NCBI GenBank assembly: GCA_002763085.1
Contig: PFCY01000005.1
Coordinates: 1-15,850, forward strand
From: Candidatus Pacearchaeota archaeon CG10_big_fil_rev_8_21_14_0_10_32_14
Lineage (GTDB): Archaea; Nanobdellota; Nanobdellia; Pacearchaeales; GW2011-AR1
DNA length: 15,850 nt
Reading direction: 5' to 3'
The notes under the pieces are model-generated. The model was not told the origin of the DNA, did not search any database, and was given only the letters and a program-made list of their open reading frames with translations. Of this stretch, positions 1 to 5,926 are shown piece by piece. Made by a program: the position numbers and the translations under genes. Position 1 is the first letter of the stretch, and the number at the start of each line of letters is the position of its first letter.

Positions 1-39
1 TTAATCTGTTAATTGATATATGTATAACAAGGAGGGAGT

Positions 40-59
40 TTAGTGCGGATTTGCACTAA
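40..59. repeat. Small stem-loop upstream of the flavoprotein gene
   Basis: A perfect 7-bp inverted repeat (TTAGTGC, six-base loop, GCACTAA) sits about 120 bases before the first gene, just after a purine-rich GGAGGGAG run. It could be a terminator-proximal or leader hairpin belonging to a gene outside the window. No coding frame is evident in positions 1-179. Confidence 0.4.
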
Positions 60-129
60 TCACCTAAAAGTAATACAATTGTTAACGATAGTAAAGTGAC
101 CGAAAATAAATAACCTAATATGAAAAACA

Positions 130-169
130 TTATAAAACTTAAATTGTATAATGTATAATAAAAAGAGGA
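130..169 (+). promoter_or_regulatory. Probable promoter and ribosome binding site of the flavoprotein gene
   Basis: An ATTATAAAAC box at about 130-139 resembles an archaeal TATA element. A GAGGA ribosome binding site at about 164-168 lies 11 bases before the ATG at 180. A second TATA-like TGTATAATAA follows at about 150, so the exact box is uncertain. Confidence 0.4.
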
Positions 170-179
170 AAACAACTAT

Positions 180-755
180 ATGGTATATAGATATGATGTG
201 ATTGTTGTAGGATGTGGTGCTGCTGGAATTAGCGCGGCTGTTTATTTATCGCGGGCTAAAATTAAGACATTAGTTGTTGGAAAAAAAGACGAAAGTCAGA
301 TGAATGAAGCTGGAACCATTGAAAATTATTTTGGACTTGAAAAAGTCAGCTATGGGAAAAAGATTCTGAATGTCGAATATAAAAAAGCGAAGAAATATGG
401 GAGTGAATTTAAAGAATGCAAAGTTGATAATGTGAAAAAAGTCAGCGATTATTACGAGATACACTGTGATTCAAACATGACTTATTATTCGAGATATGTT
501 ATAATTGCAACTGGAGTTGTTATTCCTCAAACAATAGTTAAGAGTTTAAATTTAAAGTTGGATGGAAAAATATTTCTTGTCGATAGAAAAAACGCAACAA
601 CTACAGAAAAAGTTTATGCTGTTGGAAATTGCTGTTCCATGAATAAACAACTCGCTCACGCTGTTGGTGATGGTTGCAATGCTGCAATTGATATCATTAG
701 AAAAGAATTAAAGAAAGATTTATATGTTGATTATAGTGTATTAGAAGGAACCTGA
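180..755 (+). CDS. Minimal FAD-binding thioredoxin-reductase-like protein lacking the NADPH domain
   Basis: The 191-residue product has the FAD half of the thioredoxin reductase fold only. Residues 6-24 give the dinucleotide-binding start (VVGCGAAGISAA), 'TIENYFG' follows at about 46-52, and 'YVIIATG' closes the first FAD segment near 106-112. The chain then runs straight into the second FAD segment ('KVYAVGNCC...HAVGDGCNAA', about 148-172). The roughly 120-residue NADPH domain and its CxxC redox pair are missing, and the usual GD at the flavin contact is GN followed by two cysteines. Usual family length is about 310. The next gene is a ferredoxin 87 bases downstream on the same strand. A role in ferredoxin-linked or substrate-bound flavin chemistry is inference. 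The frame is intact and has a ribosome binding site. Confidence 0.75.
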   Translation: MVYRYDVIVVGCGAAGISAAVYLSRAKIKTLVVGKKDESQMNEAGTIENYFGLEKVSYGKKILNVEYKKAKKYGSEFKECKVDNVKKVSDYYEIHCDSNMTYYSRYVIIATGVVIPQTIVKSLNLKLDGKIFLVDRKNATTTEKVYAVGNCCSMNKQLAHAVGDGCNAAIDIIRKELKKDLYVDYSVLEGT

Positions 756-842
756 GGGGTCAAAGAAAGCAAATTTCCATCGAATAAATTGAATGAAAAT
801 TTGGAATTAATCTTGAGTAAAAATATAAAAAGGAGGTAAAAT

Positions 843-1073
843 ATGGCTGACAAAAAAATTTACAAGATTGTTTACGATAAGGGTAAATGTATTGGAGCTG
901 CGAACTGCGTTCAAGTCGCTCCAGATACATGGGAACTTGACAAAGACGGACTTGCTAAGGCAAAAAAAGTCACATTCACTGATGAAGAACTCGATAAACA
1001 ATTAAAAGCTGCAAAATCTTGCCCGACTCATGCAATCTCTATCGTTGGACCAGATGGGAAGAAAATTGTTTGA
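843..1073 (+). CDS. Single-cluster ferredoxin with three cysteine ligands
   Basis: A 76-residue soluble acidic protein. It matches the short archaeal/bacterial ferredoxin fold: Cys16, Cys22 and 'VAPDTWEL' in the first half, and 'KSCPTHAI' with Cys60 near the end. The second ligand position, normally Cys or Asp, is Ala19 (C-I-G-A-A-N-C), so the visible ligands suit a [3Fe-4S] cluster or a labile [4Fe-4S]. A strong AGGAGGT ribosome binding site at about 831-837 fixes the start. It is the obvious electron carrier candidate for KorAB further along the window and perhaps for the flavoprotein just upstream. Which partner it really serves cannot be told from sequence. Confidence 0.85.
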   Translation: MADKKIYKIVYDKGKCIGAANCVQVAPDTWELDKDGLAKAKKVTFTDEELDKQLKAAKSCPTHAISIVGPDGKKIV

Positions 1074-1354
1074 TTTGTCTTCCGCGGGCTATCGCTAAGT
1101 TATTAATGATCCGCAAATTCGTTTAAGCCACCCCAATCCACCTTCCCAATGAAGCTACATTATAATGAATTTGCTCACTTGATGAGGAATTAATCGGAAA
1201 GAATTTAGAAGTGCGATAATACTTGATTTACGAAATCGACTTCGTCAGATTTCTCCGTACGAGGGATGATAATCCAAAACGATTTGAAATGCGGGGAGAT
1301 TGAAATAAGGGAAATAATAGAAAAATACTTATTCTTATTGGGATATGATAAATC
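1074..1354. repeat. Gene-free stretch with stem-loops and degenerate dispersed repeats
   Basis: No convincing coding frame is present. An 8-bp inverted repeat (GCAAATTC 1113-1120, GAATTTGC 1167-1174) encloses a C-rich stretch with CACCCCAATCCACC. A second hairpin lies at about 1229-1260 (TACG-AAATC ... GATTT-CTC-CGTA). The words GAATTTAGAAGTGC (1201-1214) and AATCCAAAACGATTTGA (1271-1287) recur in the korA-korB gap, the second as an exact 17-base match at 14057-14073. This marks a dispersed intergenic repeat family. Confidence 0.6.
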
Positions 1355-1765
1355 ATGAAAAAAATTTATGTTCTAGGAAATAAAGGTTTTGAAGAAGATA
1401 GTCTGCCTTTGAACATTATGGATAATTTACAAGTTAAGTTTTATGATAAAGGAATAGAGTTTATTCATGTCGATCCGATGGAGTTTTTTACTGATGAAAA
1501 TGATGAAGAGGATCTAATTTTGATTGATACAGATGTGAATACTTCTGTTGTTAGAGTTCTTGAAGATATTGATATGATTGAGTCAACTCCAAACGTTTCG
1601 CTTCACGATTTTGATTTAGGAACGACTCTAAAGATAATGAAAAAACTTGGAAAATTAAAATCAGTGAAGATTATTTGTGTACCTCAATATTTTGAAGGTA
1701 TTGATGAAGGAAAGATATTGGATGATATTTGTGAGAAGATTGAGGAGATTATGAAATCGAATTAA
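1355..1765 (+). CDS. [NiFe] hydrogenase maturation protease, HycI/HybD family
   Basis: The 136-residue product has the family layout. It opens with 'VLGNKGFEEDSLP' (residues 6-18, the GN plus acidic nickel-ligand loop), has the second acidic ligand in 'LILIDTD' (Asp58), and the histidine ligand in 'SLHDFDLGTTL' (His84). In E. coli HybD the ligands are Glu16, Asp62 and His93; here the first aligns with Asp15, a conservative change. The enzyme would clip the C-terminal tail of the large subunit encoded at 2991-4277, whose processing site (DPCISCATH) is present. It is not in the same operon. Its stop overlaps the convergent stop of the next minus-strand gene. Length is slightly under the usual 150-160. 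Confidence 0.8.
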   Translation: MKKIYVLGNKGFEEDSLPLNIMDNLQVKFYDKGIEFIHVDPMEFFTDENDEEDLILIDTDVNTSVVRVLEDIDMIESTPNVSLHDFDLGTTLKIMKKLGKLKSVKIICVPQYFEGIDEGKILDDICEKIEEIMKSN

Positions 1766-2114
1766 TAGATTATTCTAAGTGACTTCAATAAATTTAGAAT
1801 CATGGGATGGATTAAATTTAAATCAATTCCTTGGTAGCCATTTGATATCCTCAGATTTAATTCAGATCTTACTTTGTTTTCTATTTTTTGTACTATATGA
1901 TCTATATCTTTTTGAGGAAGAGAGTTATTTATTGGATTTAATTTTTCTCTATATCTTTTTGCAATTTCGAAAAAGTTAGTGGATTCTTTTTCATAATGTT
2001 TTGATAGTTCAACTTGTTCTCTTGTATTAAGGGAAATCTCCAATATTTCATGAACAATAGAATTGATGCATTTCCGATTAATAAATCCAGAAGTTTATTC
2101 CTATTTTGAACCAT
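1762..2114 (-). pseudogene. Small partner protein of the nucleotidyltransferase, split by a one-base deletion
   Basis: Two overlapping minus-strand frames read as one protein. The first runs from ATG at 2114 (MVQNRNKLLDLLIGNAS). The second continues with NSIVHEILEISLNTREQ and ends at the TAA at 1762. They join if one base is restored near 2061-2066, giving about 117 residues. The product is lysine- and glutamate-rich and helical, with 'HYEKES' and 'IAKRYREKLNP' in the middle; I do not recognise the family. The start overlaps the end of the upstream nucleotidyltransferase gene by 14 bases, so the two form one transcript. A toxin-antitoxin-like pairing is possible but unproven; no HEPN R-x4-6-H motif was seen. 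Sequencing error is an alternative to a real frameshift. Confidence 0.5.
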
Positions 2115-2890
2115 TTTTGATTTCATTCATAATTTTATTTAAAGTTTTTGAATAATATTTTTCATATTCTTTTGAAAAGCTTTTTTTCTCAATTTTATTT
2201 TCAATTATCTCTTTAGTATCTAGTCTAAGTTCTATTTTTATTTCTCTATCAACCGATTCTTTGTTGACTTTTTGATTTTTTATGAATAATGAAATTGCTA
2301 CGACGTTTCTAATTAAATCGTATTTTTCTTTTCCGCTTAATAGTTCGAAGTTATCAGAAAGATTTTTGCTTTTAAGAAGATGTAAATCAAGTTTTTTGAA
2401 ATCAAATCTATTTGTTGATTTTATGATGAGTCTTTTAGAAGAGACACATTTACTTAACATTAGTTGATAAATTGGATCAGATGAGAATCCTTCTAGAAGA
2501 GATTTATTATCTATCAACAAAATGTGAGTTTTTATCCCGAACATGGATTCAATTTTTTTAGATAAATGCAATTCGTTTAATTTTTTATTGTAAATTATGA
2601 TGATATCTATATCGTTAAAATTAAATCCTTTTTCTAAAAACGAACCGGTCACAATTATATTATCTATCCCGAACTCGGTTAATGAGCTAACAACTTCTTC
2701 AATTATTCTAACTTTGACTGGTTCAAGGTTTTTTGTGTTGTAAAAATTTAGTTTTATTGACTGTATTTTTTTTTTCTTGATTCAGAGGACTGATAATTAC
2801 ATAATCGCCAATATTTAGATTGGATCTATTTTTGGGAAGATATATCTGATCCATTTTAGATCCCTTACTAATCTTACTAATTATTACCAT
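2101..2890 (-). pseudogene. AbrB-like N-terminus plus nucleotidyltransferase domain, frameshifted at an A10 run
   Basis: From the ATG at 2890 the frame reads MVIISKISKGSKMDQIYLPK and 'LNIGDYVII', which resembles an AbrB/MazE swapped-hairpin DNA-binding domain of about 40 residues. A run of ten T on the plus strand (2766-2775) then breaks the frame. With nine or twelve bases it continues as IQSIKLNFYNTKNLEPVKVR and reaches a nucleotidyltransferase fold with 'VTGSFLEKGFNFNDIDIIII' (GS...DID, the Pol-beta/MNT metal-binding pattern). It ends at TAA 2101. The restored length is 262 residues. The start is supported by a TATA box about 29 bases upstream, as for other leaderless genes here. It may be a phase-variable gene, a poly(A)-slippage gene, a pseudogene or a sequencing error. 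Confidence 0.6.
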
Positions 2891-2920
2891 ATTACGTAAT
2901 AGTACGTGATATTTATAAAC
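2888..2920 (-). promoter_or_regulatory. Leaderless promoter with a palindromic site for the AbrB-like/nucleotidyltransferase gene
   Basis: On the minus strand a TTTATAAATA box (plus coordinates 2910-2919) lies 29 bases before the ATG at 2890. A perfect 12-bp palindrome, TATTACGTAATA (2890-2901), covers the expected transcription start. Because the gene product has an AbrB-like domain, autorepression through this palindrome is a reasonable inference. Confidence 0.55.
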
Positions 2921-2990
2921 CTTGGGGTTTTTTTGAAGAATCTAATTAGGATATGATTTATAGATGTGAAATGATAGAAAATATGTTGAT

Positions 2991-4277
2991 TCAAACCCAA
3001 TTCACCTTCAAGAAATGTGTTGCGCATGAGATGCAAGGATCGTAAGAGCGAATGAGTTTTTCAAGTTCGTATTGAATTTGTTCTTTTGATAATTTATTTA
3101 TATTTTCCTGGACGACTTTTTTTATGTCAAGTTCCATGTTAATTTGATTTTGTTGAGTTGGAGTTATAATGTTTCCTTCTTTGATTGTGCCGTCGGAGTT
3201 TATGTAAAGTCGGTAGTAAAGAGTTCCTCTTGGAGCTTCAATGACCCCAATTCCGACTGATTGTTTGGGAATTACTGGAATGGGGGGTTCGTCTTTGAAT
3301 TTTGTTTTTTGAATAATATCAATTGAGTCGTCAATACAATGGAGAATTTCAATAGCTTGAGCTATATTGTTATGAAAAATATTTTTTGATGGAAATAATT
3401 TTAAATATTTGGCAGTGTCTTTTTTAGTGTTTGGGTGAAGAGAAGATTTATTTAAATTAAGTCTTGCAATTGCTCCTACCATGTAAGTTTCTCCGTCGAA
3501 TTTGTAACCGACTGCTTGCGAGTATGGCAGGACAGTTTTTTCGAGGTGATTAAAATATTCTGAAGGGGGAATTTCTAATCCAGAGGAGGTAATTATTTTT
3601 CCATAAAGAAAATCGAAATTTTTTCCGACTACTCCAGTAAAAATTGTTTCCCGTGAATAATCAATTTTGTTATGATAATAAACTTCAAGAACATCAAGAA
3701 CTCTTTTTCTCGCATCTTGCAATTCTGGAATCAATGCTTTGAGGTCTTCGTTTTTTGGAATTTGCGCGAATGAGCCAACTTGGGGATAAGGGGCGTGGAC
3801 GGCTTTACCCGCGACGACTTTTGATAGATTTGAACCTGCACGTTTTATAACAAAAGAGTCTTTAAGATATTTTGATTCTTTTTCATCGAAATCTAAAACT
3901 GAATCTTTGCCAAAAACATCAGGGAGGGAAAACAAATAAACATGAAGAGCGTGATCACGAATCATGAGACTATACATAGTTAATTTTTTTAGAATTTGGG
4001 TTTGCGGCGACGGAGTTATTCCAAGTGCGTTTTCTATTGCTTCTATACAACACATTGTGTGTGCGATTGAACAAGTTCCACAAATTCGTGCAACGTTTTG
4101 AGATAGAGTGTCAATCGATCGACCTTGAATTGCTTGAGTGAAGAATCTTTTATTATCTGTAAATTTTATATGGACTTCTTTTACTTCTCCGTTTCTCACT
4201 TTAACATCTAATGAAGCGTGTCCCTCGATTTTACTTAAGTCTTGAATTGATATGTCTACTGATTTTTTTTCTGTCAT
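2991..4277 (-). CDS. hydA: [NiFe] hydrogenase large (catalytic) subunit, group 3-like
   Basis: The 428-residue protein carries both cysteine pairs that hold the NiFe(CN)2CO site: 'RICGTCSIAH' (Cys66, Cys69, His73) and 'DPCISCATH' (Cys415, Cys418) close to the C-terminus. The N-terminal 'KIEGHASLDV' is also typical. The seven residues after His421 are the tail that a maturation protease removes before the site closes; a candidate protease lies at 1355. The NAD(P)-linked context (next gene carries the FNR-like domain) and length point to a group 3 enzyme close to Pyrococcus sulfhydrogenase HydA. No transmembrane segments or proton-pumping neighbours are present, so it should be cytoplasmic. The gene follows the fused small-subunit gene after an unusually long 268-base gap. 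Confidence 0.93.
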   Translation of the reverse strand: MTEKKSVDISIQDLSKIEGHASLDVKVRNGEVKEVHIKFTDNKRFFTQAIQGRSIDTLSQNVARICGTCSIAHTMCCIEAIENALGITPSPQTQILKKLTMYSLMIRDHALHVYLFSLPDVFGKDSVLDFDEKESKYLKDSFVIKRAGSNLSKVVAGKAVHAPYPQVGSFAQIPKNEDLKALIPELQDARKRVLDVLEVYYHNKIDYSRETIFTGVVGKNFDFLYGKIITSSGLEIPPSEYFNHLEKTVLPYSQAVGYKFDGETYMVGAIARLNLNKSSLHPNTKKDTAKYLKLFPSKNIFHNNIAQAIEILHCIDDSIDIIQKTKFKDEPPIPVIPKQSVGIGVIEAPRGTLYYRLYINSDGTIKEGNIITPTQQNQINMELDIKKVVQENINKLSKEQIQYELEKLIRSYDPCISCATHFLKVNWV

Positions 4278-4545
4278 TTTTTATTTGGTTATCTTTTATC
4301 AATGAAATTTGATTTTTCATTTACCCACTAAGCTTGTCGAAGACAAGCACCCACCCTATACTTATCTGAATTTCCTAATGGGAGTAAAATCAAATTTCTT
4401 TTTTATTACTTTTGAAATTATCATTTTATTTATTCACTCCTTGTTGTTTCTCCATATTAAATTTTTATCTCGCGATTTCATAATCTACCATCCATCCCCA
4501 CTCACCCAAACCCGATGAATATTTGAATTAATGAAATCGCTCGCT
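4278..4545. repeat. Spacer between hydA and the hydGD fusion, with stem-loops
   Basis: This 268-base gap splits two genes that should be co-transcribed. It holds a perfect hairpin GCTTGTC-GAA-GACAAGC (4332-4348). It also has a 10-bp inverted repeat GCGATTTCAT (4472-4481) / ATGAAATCGC (4531-4540), whose interior is C-rich (CCATCCATCCCCACTCACCC), so the minus-strand transcript would carry a G-rich loop. The 11-mer AAATCGCTCGC at 4535-4545 recurs, inverted, at the edge of the 53-bp repeat near 11469. A frame of 69 codons here has no protein-like features. Confidence 0.55.
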
Positions 4546-5838
4546 TTATTTTTTTTCCTCCAAATTTTTAGGTAAGATTCCGAATTCCCTTAATGTATCG
4601 TTAACAACATTAAGAAAAACTTGTTCGTTCATGGGACATCCATTAACTTTGGCGTCGACTTTAATGACTTCTTCGAGCTTCTCTACTTTTCTTGCGTGAT
4701 GGAATTTTTTCATAAGTTCTTCAATTTGTGCTTTTTGTTTTGAATTGAAATCATTTCGTTGTGCCGAAGGCATTCCAGTGCAAGCGCATGAACCTATAGC
4801 GACAACTTTTTTAGAATTTTCTCTTATTTCTTTGACTTTAAATGCCTCGTCTGCAGATGAAATGGCACCTTCGATGAAAGCTACATCTAGATCTTCAAGT
4901 TTGTTTTTTGATTTTAAAACTCGAACGTGCTGAAAATTTATTACTTTACTCCAGTCGTCAAAGTGATCATTGAGAAGTTCTGTAAATATAATTGTTGAAT
5001 CTTCACAGCATGAAAAAGAAAACCAACCTATATTTAATTTTCTTTGCGTAGGAGGATTATTTTTTGTTTCTTCTCTTTGTGTATTTTGTTTTGTGATTGC
5101 GTCTTCTTTAGAAATTTTTCTATAATTATCCCGCCATTCTTCAACACGAATTTGATTTTCTTTAAATCCGCACGAATTAAGTAGGATTTTTTTTGTTTCT
5201 TCAACCATTGCTTCGCTTCCACAGATGTAAACGACCGAGTCTTTTGGAGAAGTGATTAAAGAGCAAATGTGATCTGTAACGTGTCCTTGTAATCCTTTGT
5301 AACCTTGAACAGGGCGAGAGCATGCCCCATAAGGTTTGAAATTTTTATATTTTTTTACAAGAGCTCTCCAAGTGTCGTCGAAAAAACAATCAAAGCGAAA
5401 ACCGTGAATTAATGTTACTTTTTTATCTTTGTATTTTTCTAGAATGTCTGGAATCATTGAATGAAATGGTGCTACGCCGGTTCCTGATGAAATAAAAATT
5501 ATATTCTTTTCGCTTCTGGGTTTGTAAGTATATGCACCGTATGGGCCCGAAACTTCGATTGTGTCACCGACCTTTAATCTTGTTAAGGTTGGAGTTACAA
5601 TTCCTTGATCGTGTTTTTTAACTAAGAATGTTAAATCTCTTTGTGAGGGGGGTGAGGCTATTGAAAATGGTCTTTGCTGTTTGTTAACGTGCAGGATTGC
5701 GAATTGACCTGCTTTGAAAGACCATTTTCTTTTTGGTTTAACAACTATTATAAAATTATCGTCTGGATAGTGCTGAATCGAAACAACGCTAGCGTCATCG
5801 GACTCTTTTACTTCGTGAGGGGGTTTATTCTTCCACAT
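4546..5838 (-). CDS. Fusion of HydG-like FAD/NAD(P) diaphorase and minimal HydD-like [NiFe] hydrogenase small subunit
   Basis: Residues 1-240 are a ferredoxin-NADP reductase-like module: 'RPFSIAS' (56-62) binds FAD and 'SSGTGVAPFHSM' (117-128) binds the nicotinamide nucleotide, with 'YICGSEAMVEE' at 204-214. A polar linker (about 241-267) leads into a small subunit of only about 160 residues with Cys277-Cys278, 'GSCACTG' (Cys351) and 'NGCP' (Cys401), enough for one proximal [4Fe-4S]. Pyrococcus-type HydG and HydD are separate proteins; HydG ends in a [2Fe-2S] cysteine motif and HydD carries three clusters. Here the [2Fe-2S] motif is replaced by 'RVEEWRDNYRK', and nothing follows the proximal domain. 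No HydB gene is near. Electrons would have to pass between FAD and the proximal cluster directly. The assignment of both halves is firm; electron partner is inference. Confidence 0.9.
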   Translation of the reverse strand: MWKNKPPHEVKESDDASVVSIQHYPDDNFIIVVKPKRKWSFKAGQFAILHVNKQQRPFSIASPPSQRDLTFLVKKHDQGIVTPTLTRLKVGDTIEVSGPYGAYTYKPRSEKNIIFISSGTGVAPFHSMIPDILEKYKDKKVTLIHGFRFDCFFDDTWRALVKKYKNFKPYGACSRPVQGYKGLQGHVTDHICSLITSPKDSVVYICGSEAMVEETKKILLNSCGFKENQIRVEEWRDNYRKISKEDAITKQNTQREETKNNPPTQRKLNIGWFSFSCCEDSTIIFTELLNDHFDDWSKVINFQHVRVLKSKNKLEDLDVAFIEGAISSADEAFKVKEIRENSKKVVAIGSCACTGMPSAQRNDFNSKQKAQIEELMKKFHHARKVEKLEEVIKVDAKVNGCPMNEQVFLNVVNDTLREFGILPKNLEEKK

Positions 5839-5926
5839 GTTCTCTTTTTATTAAAAAAATAGTAATTATCTATTTATATTGTTTTCTAAGTTAATTGTTT
5901 ATAAATAATAAAAATAATTCTATAAT
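5839..5926. promoter_or_regulatory. Divergent promoters of the hydGD fusion and hypF
   Basis: For hypF, TTTATAAATA at 5898-5907 lies 29 bases before the ATG at 5927, implying a leaderless message. For the hydrogenase fusion, the minus-strand box AATATAAATA (5871-5880) lies about 40 bases before its ATG at 5838, giving a short leader with an AAGAG purine run. The shared 88-base interval would allow coordinated control of the enzyme and its maturation factor. Confidence 0.6.

Noticed and set aside
4309..4518. 69-codon plus-strand frame between the hydrogenase genes
   Set aside because: It spans a hairpin and the C-rich stem-loop and shows no protein-like features.
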